A stretch of 64,000 bases of DNA from JAICMB01 sp035295125. Its GTDB lineage: Bacteria > Acidobacteriota > Terriglobia > Bryobacterales > Bryobacteraceae. Location: assembly GCA_035295125.1 (NCBI GenBank), contig DATGJP010000117.1, positions 4,372 through 68,371 of the forward strand. The letters run 5' to 3'. Shown here piece by piece: positions 33,883 to 42,414 of this stretch. The notes beneath the pieces were generated by a model. The model saw only the letters and a list, made by a program, of their open reading frames with translations. It ran no database searches and was not told where the DNA came from. The translations under genes were made by a program, and so were the position numbers. Within the stretch, counting starts at the first letter, position 1, and each line of letters begins with the position of its first letter.

Positions 33883-34887
33883 GGAATCCAAAGCCCGGTT
33901 TGCCGTGGCAAGCTCGCGCACCGCTTCGACCACGATCTCGGGTTCATCGAGTTGCACCCAGTGCCCGCTGTTCGCGGCCACAATATGCCTGGCGCACGAC
34001 GACATGCGTTCCGCCTCATCCTCGGGGAAGGGCTTGTTCTTGGCGCCGGTAATCAGTGTCACTGGAATCCCGCTTAGCGGCACGGCGTCGGCCATCGATG
34101 AAACGCTGATCGGCAGCTCGGCAATGTGCCTCCCCATGCCGCTAAACGACTTCGGCTGGCACCAATGAGAGATGATCGCGGGCCACAGCTCCTGCGGCAT
34201 CTTCTTCACCTCACCGACCAACCGTTCCATGGTCGCCAAGCCCGCTCCCGACGATGTAGCCTTTCCAATCATCCGCGGCAACCGCCGCGAACCCTTTGCC
34301 AATCGCGCCAACGTGAATCGAACCACACCCAGATGCCCGAGAAACGCTCCCCAGTGCGACAGGAACGCCGCGCCCTGGATCATGCGTTTTCGTTCGGCCG
34401 TCAAAGGCCACCACTCTTCGGGACGCAGCGGATCCACCAACACGACCCCCAAGACCTCGTCGGGATGCCGCGCCGCATAGAGCCGCACTACCAGGCCTCC
34501 AAACGAATGCCCGACGAGCACGTATGGTCCGGGCACCGCGGCGGCCCGAAGCATATCCTGCAACTCGTCGGCGACCTGGCTGACCGTGCGTGATGTTCGC
34601 GCGCGATCGCTCCAACCCAGACCGGCGCGGTCATAGGACACCACGTGCGCGAACTTCGCAATCTCCGTCTGCACTCGCCGCCAGTTGACGCACGTCGCGG
34701 AAATCCCGGCTTCGAGTACCACCGTCGGACTTCCCTGCCCCATTTCGAGCAGATGCATTCGATGTGGGCCGACGCGAACGAGTCGCCCCGGCGGCGGAAA
34801 CTTGGCTGCATCGCGCCAGAGGCCGAATCGCTGGTACAGGATGCCGGCAGCGATTAATAATGCGAGGAAACCGAGAACGTACAGCAT
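33871..34887 (-). CDS. Membrane-anchored alpha/beta hydrolase
   Basis: 338 residues. One N-terminal helix (MLYVLGFLALLIAAGILY) anchors a hydrolase with the nucleophile elbow VGHSFGGLVVR near residue 135, an oxyanion strand PTVVLEAGISA, the aspartate region VVLVDPLRPEEWW and the histidine SGHWVQLDEPE near the end. The substrate could be a small ester or a lipid. Its start overlaps the stop of the membrane protein gene by one base; the three genes behind are similarly tight. Confidence 0.88.
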   Translation of the reverse strand: MLYVLGFLALLIAAGILYQRFGLWRDAAKFPPPGRLVRVGPHRMHLLEMGQGSPTVVLEAGISATCVNWRRVQTEIAKFAHVVSYDRAGLGWSDRARTSRTVSQVADELQDMLRAAAVPGPYVLVGHSFGGLVVRLYAARHPDEVLGVVLVDPLRPEEWWPLTAERKRMIQGAAFLSHWGAFLGHLGVVRFTLARLAKGSRRLPRMIGKATSSGAGLATMERLVGEVKKMPQELWPAIISHWCQPKSFSGMGRHIAELPISVSSMADAVPLSGIPVTLITGAKNKPFPEDEAERMSSCARHIVAANSGHWVQLDEPEIVVEAVRELATANRALDSVEG

Positions 34888-35603
34888 CAGTCGGAAATGG
34901 CCAGCTCACCGGGCACGATGCGACGCGTCCGGGGCAAAACGCCGCGACGCGAAAGCAGGCCCACAAAGACGAGAATCGACGTGAAGACGATGAGCTTGAA
35001 AGAATCTGCAAGCCGCGAATGCGCCGGCAGCACAACCCACAGCAGTCCCAGCACGGGTTGGGCGAAACACACAGCCCAGACCGATCCGTAGAAATAGCGG
35101 CGCTCATGCCCTTCGCCCTGGGTCGATGCTTTCACGCGCGGCAACTGACCCGCGGCGCCTAGTAGCCAGATCGCAATCGCCAGCGGAAAATAGGCGTACT
35201 CGTAGATCTGCCGCAACTGCCAGCGCCCGGTCACAACCGCGTCGAGCAGCCCTGCCCAGTTGAGCACGGCATACGTGATCAAGGCGCTCCAGGCAAACGT
35301 GTAGCACACGCGCCGGTACATTGGATTGGGCTTGTCCTCGGTGAATCGAATGATATACGGCCTGGGCTCGACGCCCGGCAGCCGCCCCCGAATGCCCGCA
35401 AGGCCGGTTCCGGCCAAAACGGCGCCCAACCACAACGCCATCGGCGTGCTGAACCCCTGCGCAAAAAGGTTAAACGTCAGCCACCCCGGCGCCAGGAAAA
35501 AGACCCAGATCCAAATCGGCCAATGAGCGAAACGATACGCGACTTTGTTGCGCTCTCGCAGCTTGCGCGCGCTGGCAAGCTCCGTCCGAACCGCGTGGCC
35601 CAC
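34887..35603 (-). CDS. Multi-spanning membrane protein of unknown function
   Basis: 238 residues from a GTG start. About six membrane helices, among them WPIWIWVFFLAPGWLTFNLF, MALWLGAVLAGTGLAGI and LIVFTSILVFVGLLSRRGV, with an internal loop GVEPRPYIIRFTEDKPNPMYRR. I do not recognise the family. It lies between an SDR gene (1 bp away) and the alpha/beta hydrolase (1 bp overlap), so all are one operon. Confidence 0.75.
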   Translation of the reverse strand: MGHAVRTELASARKLRERNKVAYRFAHWPIWIWVFFLAPGWLTFNLFAQGFSTPMALWLGAVLAGTGLAGIRGRLPGVEPRPYIIRFTEDKPNPMYRRVCYTFAWSALITYAVLNWAGLLDAVVTGRWQLRQIYEYAYFPLAIAIWLLGAAGQLPRVKASTQGEGHERRYFYGSVWAVCFAQPVLGLLWVVLPAHSRLADSFKLIVFTSILVFVGLLSRRGVLPRTRRIVPGELAISD

Positions 35604-35604
35604 C

Positions 35605-36339
35605 TTACGCCCCCTTGAACAAGCCGCCGTCGATGGCGAGCGACGTGCCGGTTACGTAGCTGGCGCGCTCGGAGGCGAGAAACACCACGACACTTGCGAA
35701 CTCCTCGGGGGTCGCGATGCGGCCGAGCGGAATCTGGCCGGTGGGAATATTGCCCGCGAACTCTTTGAGCCGTTCGGTGCCCGTAAAGCCCGGACACACA
35801 TTGTTCACCAGCACGTTGTAAGGGCCGTACTCGTTCGCCAGGCTTTTCGCCAAGCCCCGCACCGCGCCGCGGACCGAGTTGGAAAGAATCAGCCGATCCA
35901 CAGGCTGCAACGTGGCCACGGACGTAATGGTTATCAGCCGCCCCCAACGCTGCTTTTTCATCGGGGGCAGCACCTCGCGGGCAAAGTAAAGAGTGCTGAG
36001 GAAATTGAGATCGACTGCGTCACGCCAGTCCTCAAGCGAGGTCGCGGCAAATTCTTTCGCCGGGGGACCGCCTGCATTGGTTACGCAAATGTCGATGCGG
36101 CCGAACCGCTCCAGTACCGCTTGAACGAACCGGCGAACTTGCGCTTCAACGGTCACGTCAACCGCCTGGAAGAACACTTCGCCCCCGATATCACGGGCGG
36201 CCGCCTGCAGTCGTTCTTCGCTTCGTGAGCAAATCGCGACTTTGGCGCCCTCCGCCGCCAGACCTTGGGCGACGGCTTTGCCGAGCCCGGAACTGGCTCC
36301 GGCAACTACTGCGACGCGATCTTTCAGGCCGAGATCCAT
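35605..36339 (-). CDS. Short-chain dehydrogenase/reductase family protein lacking the YxxxK pair
   Basis: 244 residues from the ATG at 36339, overlapping the response-regulator stop by one base. The NAD(P) Rossmann loop is GASSGLGKAV near residue 14, with the NAG motif near 88-90 and serine 140 in ITITSVATL. Where classical members have YxxxK, this reads LSNSVRGAVRGL, so tyrosine is serine 153 and lysine is arginine 157. The VNNVCPGFTGTERL tail is normal. It may bind nucleotide but act by a changed mechanism or not at all. No partner is obvious. Confidence 0.85.
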   Translation of the reverse strand: MDLGLKDRVAVVAGASSGLGKAVAQGLAAEGAKVAICSRSEERLQAAARDIGGEVFFQAVDVTVEAQVRRFVQAVLERFGRIDICVTNAGGPPAKEFAATSLEDWRDAVDLNFLSTLYFAREVLPPMKKQRWGRLITITSVATLQPVDRLILSNSVRGAVRGLAKSLANEYGPYNVLVNNVCPGFTGTERLKEFAGNIPTGQIPLGRIATPEEFASVVVFLASERASYVTGTSLAIDGGLFKGA

Positions 36340-36770
36340 CAGGCAGGAAGACAAACCATATTGAGCCAGTACTGCTCAACTTCTCGAATCAGATCGAAGT
36401 ACTGATAGACGTCTGTGGGCTTGGTGAGGTAACAGTTAGCGTGCTTCTCGTAGGCATTAATCACATCCGCGTCCGCGCGCGATGTGCTCAATATGATCAC
36501 CGGAATGTGCCGTAGTATGGGATCACCTTTGATTTCCGCCAGAACCTCCCGACCATCGCGCCGGGGTAAATTGAGATCCAACAATACCAGATCCGGGAAT
36601 GTCACGTCCTTGTAACGTCCGCGCGCGAACAGATAATCGAGCGCAGCCTCTCCGTCTCCCACCACGTGGATTTCCGTGGGAATGGTACCCAGCTTGAAGG
36701 CTTCGGTGGTGAGAAAGACGTCTGCCGCGTTATCCTCCACGAGCAAAACGTCAATAGACCGACCTTCCAC
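36339..36770 (-). CDS. Single-domain response regulator, Rcp1-like
   Basis: 143 residues from a GTG at 36770 (a TTG at 36779 would add three). The receiver domain is complete: acidic pair in LLVEDNAADVFL, phospho-aspartate in DLVLLDLNLPRRDG, threonine/serine in VIILSTSRA and lysine in CYLTKPTDV. No output domain follows. Rcp1-type proteins take phosphate from phytochrome or other hybrid kinases. Its kinase is not next to it; the operon instead holds an SDR-like gene and membrane protein. Confidence 0.9.
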   Translation of the reverse strand: MEGRSIDVLLVEDNAADVFLTTEAFKLGTIPTEIHVVGDGEAALDYLFARGRYKDVTFPDLVLLDLNLPRRDGREVLAEIKGDPILRHIPVIILSTSRADADVINAYEKHANCYLTKPTDVYQYFDLIREVEQYWLNMVCLPA

Positions 36771-36791
36771 CCGACACAATTATAGCCTGCC

Positions 36792-38738
36792 TTACTCTTC
36801 GGTTTCCCGCAGCCGCGACAGTACAGTGAGGTCCTCCAGGGTGGTCGTATCGCCCTTTACATCGCCCCCAGCGGCGAGTTCGCGAAGCAGCCGCCGCATG
36901 ATCTTCCCGCTCCGCGTCTTCGGCAGTGCATCGGTGAAGCGAATGTCGTCGGGACGCGCCAAAGCGCCGATTTCTTTCGCCACCCACTGGCGCAATTCCG
37001 TCTTCAGCTCTTCGGTAGGCGTGACGCCCGCCTGCAGCGTTACGAACGCCGATATGCCTTGCCCTTTGATCTCGTCCGGCCTTCCCACGCAGGCCGCTTC
37101 GGCCACCGAATGGTGAGCCACCAGCGCCGACTCTACTTCCATGGTGCTCAAACGATGACCCGACACATTGATCACATCGTCGATGCGGCCCATCACCCAG
37201 AAGTAGCCATCCTCATCGCGGCGCGCGCCGTCTCCCGTGAAGTAGATTCCCGGAATCTGCGACCAGTACTGCTGCTCAAACCGCTCCGGATCGCCGTAGA
37301 TCGTGCGGAGCATCGCGGGCCAGGGCTTCCTGATGACCAGGTAGCCGCCGCCACCCTTAGGCACGGAATTGCCGTCGCGGGTCACAACGTCGGCGCTCAC
37401 TCCCGGTAGCGGCATGGTCGCAGAGCCGGGCTTGGTAGGGGTGGCCCCGGGCAGCGGCGAAATCATGATCATGCCGGTTTCGGTTTGCCACCACGTGTCA
37501 ACGATGGGACATCGCCCGCGCCCGATCACCTCGCGATACCACATCCACGCTTCCGGGTTGATCGGCTCGCCCACCGACCCCAGCAGCCGCAGACTCTTCA
37601 TCTCGTACTTTCTCGGCCACTGCTCGCCGAATCGCATAAAGGCGCGAATCGCGGTCGGGGCGGTGTAAAACACGTTTACCTGGTGCCGTTCAATGATGCG
37701 CCAGAAGCGATCAGGCTCCGGCCAGTTCGGTGCCCCCTCGTACATGACGCTGGTAGCGCCGTTCTGGAGCGGGCCATAAACGATATAGCTATGTCCGGTC
37801 ACCCAACCGATGTCAGCCGTGCACCAGTATGTATCGGTATCCTTGAGATCAAACACCCATTTCGTCGTGATGTATGTGCCGACGGAATAGCCGCCGGTCG
37901 TATGCAGAATGCCCTTGGGCTTGCCGGTGGTACCGGATGTGTACAGCAGATACAACGGGTGCTCCGCGTCGAGAGGCTCGGCGGGGCAATCCTCGGAGAC
38001 CGTCGTCATCACGTCGTGCCACCAGTGATCGCGCCCTTCTTTCATCTCGATCTGCGATCCCGTGCGCTTGTAAACCACAACGTGCTTCACCGAAGGGCAC
38101 GATTGCAGAGCCTCGTCGACGGCAGGCTTCAGCTTCACCTCGTTGCCGCGCCGGTAGGAGCCGTCCTGCGTAATCACGGCTACGGCCTGCGAGTCGTTAA
38201 TGCGATCCACGAGCGCGTTCGCTGAAAAACCGCCAAACACGATGGTGTGGGGAGCGCCGATTCGCGCGCAGGCCAGCATCGCGATAGGCAGTTCCGGGGT
38301 CATGCCCATGTAAATTGCAACGCGATCGCCTTTGCTCACTCCCAGCGACTTCAGAACATTGGCGAATTTTGAAACTTCACTCAAGAGCTGTTGATAAGTG
38401 AGCGTGCGAACTTCGCCGGGCTCGCCCTCCCAGATCAGTGCGGCTTTATTCTTACGCCAGGTGGCGACATGACGGTCCAGGCAGTTGTAGGAGAGATTGA
38501 TGTGGCCGCCGTCGAACCACTTCGCCCACGGAGCGTTCCATTCGAGCACGCGATCCCACGGTTTGAACCAATGCAGTTCGCTCGCGATCTCACCCCAGAA
38601 CTTCTCGGGATTCTCGTCTGCCTCACGGTACAATCGCCGGTACTCATCAAGACTCTGGATGTGCGCGCCGGAGCGAAACTCCTCAGGAGTCTGGAAGACG
38701 CGCTGTTCCTGCAGGACGCTGTCGATGTCGTGGCTCAT
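36792..38738 (-). CDS. acs: Acetyl-coenzyme A synthetase
   Basis: 648 residues, the size of bacterial Acs, from the ATG at 38738. The adenylate motif YTSGTTGKPKGILHTTGGY, the tryptophan-rich DTWWQTETG and GDGARRDEDGYFWVMGRIDD are all in place, and PKTRSGKIMRR near the C-terminus holds the lysine acetylated by Pat in other bacteria. It turns acetate, ATP and CoA into acetyl-CoA. Divergent from blaI with 66 bp between. Confidence 0.96.
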   Translation of the reverse strand: MSHDIDSVLQEQRVFQTPEEFRSGAHIQSLDEYRRLYREADENPEKFWGEIASELHWFKPWDRVLEWNAPWAKWFDGGHINLSYNCLDRHVATWRKNKAALIWEGEPGEVRTLTYQQLLSEVSKFANVLKSLGVSKGDRVAIYMGMTPELPIAMLACARIGAPHTIVFGGFSANALVDRINDSQAVAVITQDGSYRRGNEVKLKPAVDEALQSCPSVKHVVVYKRTGSQIEMKEGRDHWWHDVMTTVSEDCPAEPLDAEHPLYLLYTSGTTGKPKGILHTTGGYSVGTYITTKWVFDLKDTDTYWCTADIGWVTGHSYIVYGPLQNGATSVMYEGAPNWPEPDRFWRIIERHQVNVFYTAPTAIRAFMRFGEQWPRKYEMKSLRLLGSVGEPINPEAWMWYREVIGRGRCPIVDTWWQTETGMIMISPLPGATPTKPGSATMPLPGVSADVVTRDGNSVPKGGGGYLVIRKPWPAMLRTIYGDPERFEQQYWSQIPGIYFTGDGARRDEDGYFWVMGRIDDVINVSGHRLSTMEVESALVAHHSVAEAACVGRPDEIKGQGISAFVTLQAGVTPTEELKTELRQWVAKEIGALARPDDIRFTDALPKTRSGKIMRRLLRELAAGGDVKGDTTTLEDLTVLSRLRETEE

Positions 38739-38804
38739 AGGTGCTAACTGCCAGTGTAGATTTCCTCTTGACGTAGTAAAGTCTTCGTAGTAATCTTTTC
38801 CTAG

Positions 38805-39191
38805 ATGCGAGATCAACCGCCACGGCCCACGGACGCAGAACTCGAAATCCTCACCGTACTTTGGAGCCTCGGTCCTTCAACCGTGCGGGACGTGTATGAA
38901 GCGATCAGCCGGCGCCGGACGGCGCAATACAGCACCATCCTGAAATTCATGCAGATCATGTCCGAGAAGGGCCTGGTGCGGCGTGATGAAACACAGCGGG
39001 CCCATGTCTATCAAGCGGCCCGTCCGCGGGAATGGACGCAGCGCCAGCTTGCCGGTGACCTATTGGAACGCGCCTTCAGCGGGTCGGCGAAGAGTCTCTT
39101 GATGGGCGCGCTGTCGGCAAAGAAGGCTTCCAAGGAAGAACTGGCCGAATTGCGAGAACTGCTGGACGACTATTCAAAGGGGGCAAAATGA
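38805..39191 (+). CDS. BlaI/MecI-family transcriptional repressor
   Basis: 128 residues. PTDAELEILTVLWSLGPSTV, the winged helix TAQYSTILKFMQIMSEKGLV and the C-terminal dimer region SGSAKSLLMGALSAKKASKE match BlaI. These repressors bind as dimers to palindromes and are cut when the partner membrane peptidase is triggered. The blaR1-like gene overlaps it by four bases (ATGA). It is divergent from acs, so acs may be under its control too. Confidence 0.92.
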   Translation: MRDQPPRPTDAELEILTVLWSLGPSTVRDVYEAISRRRTAQYSTILKFMQIMSEKGLVRRDETQRAHVYQAARPREWTQRQLAGDLLERAFSGSAKSLLMGALSAKKASKEELAELRELLDDYSKGAK

Positions 39192-40630
39192 CATTCCTCG
39201 AATCCTGGACGCAGACCGCGCTTGCGAACACGCTCGGCTGGACGCTCTTTCATTCCCTGTGGGAGGGCATTGCGGTGGCGGTTATTCTCGGCGTCGCGCT
39301 CACGGTCATCCACTCGGCGCGTTTACGCTACATTGCCGCCTGTGTCGCGCTGTTCGCGATTCTCGCGGCATTCGCCACTACGTTTGTCTTGTATATGCCT
39401 AAACATGGCGGCTCGGACGCGACGGCCGTGGCCACCCTCAACGCCGCGCCGAGGACAGCCGCCGGCGACGCGCTCGCTCATAGCTGGCGAGCAGCCGACC
39501 TGATGCCATGGCTGGCGCCCTTCTGGTGCGCGGGCGTAATCATCTTCTATCTTCGGCACCTCGCCGCCTGGATGGCCGCCTCGCGCTTGAAACGCCGGGG
39601 AGTCTGCTGTGCTCCGGAGTCCTGGCAGAACGCGCTAAACGGGCTGAGCGCGCGCCTTCGGCTTCACCGCAAGGTGACGCTTTTCGAATCGTCGCTGGCG
39701 ATGGTGCCCGTCGTAATCGGCCATCTTCGCCCCGTCATACTGTTGCCTCTTGGGCTGCTCACCGGACTGCCCGCCAGCCAGGTGGAATCGATTCTGCTCC
39801 ACGAGCTCGCGCACATCCGCCGCAACGACTATCTTGTCAACATGCTGCAAAGGTCGATCGAAGGGCTGATGTTTTATCATCCGGCGGTCTGGTGGATCTC
39901 GAGCCTCATTCGCGCCGAGCGCGAGCACTGCTGCGATGACATGGTGGTGGCGGCAAATACCGACGCCCGCGATTACGCCGTCGCACTCGCCGCGCTCGAA
40001 GAGCATCGTTGGGCGGCGGCTCACGAACCGGCCGTCGCGGCTACGGGTGGAAACCTTGTGAAACGCGTTCGCCGTCTGCTCGGCCAAGCCGAAGGGCCAA
40101 GCTCGGCGTTGACGCCGGTGGTCTCAGCCGCCGTGCTGATCCTGACCGGCGCCCTAACCCTTGCCGCCTGGCAAACGGCCCCTATTCCGGCGCAGTACCG
40201 GCAATGGCTCGACGAAGACGTCGTGTACATCATCACGCCGCAGGAGCGAGCTGCATTCATCAACCTCGTCACCGACGCGCAGCGCGACGTTTTCATCCAA
40301 CAGTTCTGGCTGCTTCGCGATCCCACCCCCGGCACCCCCAAAAACGAATTCAAAGAGGAGCACTATCGCCGCATCGCATATGCCAACCAGCATTTTGCGG
40401 AACCGTCGGTACCCGCAGGATGGAGAACAGACCGCGGCCGCATATATATTACTTCCGGACCGCCGGATGAAATCGAAGCTCACCCTGCCAGCGGAACGAA
40501 TGCCGCAAAAGAGGTGTGGTTATACCACTACCTCGAAGGCATTGGCCGAAATGTCATGGTTGAATTCAAGGATCGTAGCGGGTCAGGAAATTTCCGGATG
40601 ACGGTCGATCCTCACGGGAAGCAGGGTTGA
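39188..40630 (+). CDS. M56 (BlaR1-type) membrane metallopeptidase fused to a GWxTD domain
   Basis: 480 residues. Three or four membrane helices surround a zinc peptidase: HELAH (205-209) and the third ligand in AEREHCCDD (243-250). After a final helix near 310-328 (VVSAAVLILTGALTLAAW) comes, instead of a penicillin-binding sensor, a domain ending in AGWRTDRGRIYITSGPPDEI (410-429), the GWxTD motif. The preceding ITPQERAAFINLVTDAQRD belongs to it. With BlaI in front, it should sense something outside and cut the repressor; the sensor is likely not for beta-lactams. Confidence 0.88.
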   Translation: MTFLESWTQTALANTLGWTLFHSLWEGIAVAVILGVALTVIHSARLRYIAACVALFAILAAFATTFVLYMPKHGGSDATAVATLNAAPRTAAGDALAHSWRAADLMPWLAPFWCAGVIIFYLRHLAAWMAASRLKRRGVCCAPESWQNALNGLSARLRLHRKVTLFESSLAMVPVVIGHLRPVILLPLGLLTGLPASQVESILLHELAHIRRNDYLVNMLQRSIEGLMFYHPAVWWISSLIRAEREHCCDDMVVAANTDARDYAVALAALEEHRWAAAHEPAVAATGGNLVKRVRRLLGQAEGPSSALTPVVSAAVLILTGALTLAAWQTAPIPAQYRQWLDEDVVYIITPQERAAFINLVTDAQRDVFIQQFWLLRDPTPGTPKNEFKEEHYRRIAYANQHFAEPSVPAGWRTDRGRIYITSGPPDEIEAHPASGTNAAKEVWLYHYLEGIGRNVMVEFKDRSGSGNFRMTVDPHGKQG

Positions 40631-40727
40631 GTTTCAGCCTTCAGGGGTAACCTTTCAGCCCCGACGGGCGATCACGGATCCCGGTGGCTCCCCGTCTTTG
40701 CGTCATGGCCTGTATTCCCGGGGCCGG
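40631..40727. other. Short gap between convergent genes with repeat-like sequence
   Basis: Between the blaR1-like stop and the DUF2182 stop. It has partial hairpins (CAGCCTTCAGGGGTAACC, CAGCCCCGACGGGCGATCACGG) of a type common in such gaps. No gene is supported. A similarity of one strand to c-di-GMP riboswitches is discussed as rejected. Confidence 0.35.
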
Positions 40728-41537
40728 TCAACTGAGCCCCACTGCTCGCGCGATCAGAAACAACCCTGACGCGACGACGAGGGCTCCGATGGCTCGCGCG
40801 ATGCGCTCGCCGGCCGGTGCGAGACGTTCGACCGTGATGGCTATTGTCACGACAGCCATCGCGCGCAGGTCCATGACCCCGATGACCAGCAGGATCGCGA
40901 TCAGACCAGCACAGCACTGGCTGCAGTGAAGGCCGAGACGCAGGCCGTGTTGCCAGGCTGTCGCGGCGTCAGCCGGCAGTGTCACAGCGCGCCCGGGTGC
41001 CGCCCGGCAGCAGGCAAGATGACGGGCCTTCCACGCTGTGAGTTGGAGGGATCCCGCAATCAGGATAACTATGCCGGCCGCAATCGGTACGGCCCGCGCG
41101 AGCACCGGCCGGTGCATCTCGATCGCCGCAAGAGCAACGCCCAGGGGAAAAGCGGCTATTCCGAACATGGTCCAGACGAAAAAGTAACCCACGGCCACGA
41201 GCGCGGTTAGCCTATCGAGGCGCGTCTCCACTCTCCTGCCTACGGCCTGGCGGTAGCGCGACAGCATCGGAACCAGTGACGGCAGCATCATCGCCACCAT
41301 CATCACGATCCACATGCCGAGGAATGATGCCGCGGCGCCGGGCCACGTTTGTCCCGGCATTCGCATCCACACCATCGACATCGTCCAGCCGCCGGGCATC
41401 TTCATCCCGCCCATCGCCGACATGGAAGCGCACCAAGCGATCGTCAGCGCCGCACTGCCGGCGAAGAGCAGCGCCGAGAACCCGAAGAAAGCTCGCTGCG
41501 AAGCTCGCTCGGAAACCATGCCTCGTGAGACCTCCAT
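40728..41537 (-). CDS. DUF2182 integral membrane protein (predicted metal-binding)
   Basis: 269 residues, about seven membrane helices. The first loop is rich in methionine and tryptophan (GMKMPGGWTMSMVWMRMPGQ), and FLGMWIVMMVAMMLPSLVPML is the DUF2182 signature. A later loop has ARHLACCRAAPGRAVTLP and a helix GLHCSQCCAGLIAILLVIG with three cysteines, suggesting metal or thiol chemistry. The family is often called a copper- or metal-binding membrane protein, but the role is not shown. It precedes two DUF899 genes on the same strand, 85 bp away. Confidence 0.85.
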   Translation of the reverse strand: MEVSRGMVSERASQRAFFGFSALLFAGSAALTIAWCASMSAMGGMKMPGGWTMSMVWMRMPGQTWPGAAASFLGMWIVMMVAMMLPSLVPMLSRYRQAVGRRVETRLDRLTALVAVGYFFVWTMFGIAAFPLGVALAAIEMHRPVLARAVPIAAGIVILIAGSLQLTAWKARHLACCRAAPGRAVTLPADAATAWQHGLRLGLHCSQCCAGLIAILLVIGVMDLRAMAVVTIAITVERLAPAGERIARAIGALVVASGLFLIARAVGLS

Positions 41538-41622
41538 TCCGCAGGTCGCGCCACGGGGGAGCCTGCCGGCGCGTTTTCAGCTTCTTCATGAAGCGGTTCA
41601 AGGCTGTTGTGGCAGAACCGGT

Positions 41623-42402
41623 TCAGCGCTTGCCGGTTCCCAGGTCGTCTGAATATCCAGCCTCGAGGCGAGACCACTGGGCCGTGGGACGTCCGTTGGT
41701 ACGGAAGTTTTGCTGGCCCTCAAACCGTTGCGGCCAGCCGCTCGGCGAGTCCTCCCACTTCTCCTGCCGGCCGTAGACGGTCAAATCAAGCAGGTGAAAA
41801 CTGTTGTCAACCACCTCGACGCCGCGACCTGTCGTCCAGTACGTCTCGAAGACCTTGGATTCCTGCCGCAGGTAGCAAACGATATGCATCCTGCCCACCC
41901 AGTCTCCGGAACGCGAATGTCGGCGTCCAACCAGGAGGGTATCGAGCGAGTCCTGGGCTGAATACCAAGGCATTTGCCAGCCCATGAAGTTCCGGTATCG
42001 GGCGCTCTCTTCGTAGGGGCCTTGGCAAAAGACGGCGAAGGTCACATCGCGGGAATGAATATAGGACAGCTCGCGAACATGCGATGTAACCCAGGTGCAT
42101 CCTTCGCACTGCTCCGGCGCAGGGTGACCAATGTGCCACATGAAGTAGTAAGCGATCAGCATGCGGCGTCCTTCAAACGCATCCAGTAGTGTCGCCGCCC
42201 CATGTTCGCCCACAAGCGGTGCGGCGCCATCGATCTCGACCATGGGGAGCCGCCGGCGGACGGCAGCAATGGCATCGCTTTCTTTGGTGTGGGCCTTCTC
42301 TCGAATCCGTAATGCGTCGAGCTCAGCCTCGAAGGCGCTCCGGTCCACTATTTTCGGCGCTTCCAGTTCATCTCTGGCGCTGTCTTTCGTCGTTTCCTTC
42401 AT
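41623..42402 (-). CDS. DUF899 family thioredoxin-fold protein
   Basis: 259 residues. It has LLDAFEGRRMLIAYYFMWHI and a C-x2-C pair in PEQCEGCTWVTSHVRELSYI, then the DUF899 core (HSRDVTFAVFCQGPYEE, FMGWQMPWYSAQDSLD) and the C-terminal YGRQEKWEDSPSGWPQ. DUF899 proteins are thioredoxin-like and sometimes act in oxidative stress; no exact reaction is known. It starts 13 bases after the second DUF899 gene ends, so both are one operon and probably arose by duplication. Confidence 0.9.
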   Translation of the reverse strand: MKETTKDSARDELEAPKIVDRSAFEAELDALRIREKAHTKESDAIAAVRRRLPMVEIDGAAPLVGEHGAATLLDAFEGRRMLIAYYFMWHIGHPAPEQCEGCTWVTSHVRELSYIHSRDVTFAVFCQGPYEESARYRNFMGWQMPWYSAQDSLDTLLVGRRHSRSGDWVGRMHIVCYLRQESKVFETYWTTGRGVEVVDNSFHLLDLTVYGRQEKWEDSPSGWPQRFEGQQNFRTNGRPTAQWSRLEAGYSDDLGTGKR

Positions 42403-42414
42403 TGCGAACCCCGG

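Noticed and set aside
40631..40727. Possible c-di-GMP (GEMM) riboswitch on the minus strand (ACGCAAAG...)
   Set aside because: Only a short core resembles the class, the stems do not fit, and both neighbours end here so neither could be controlled by it.
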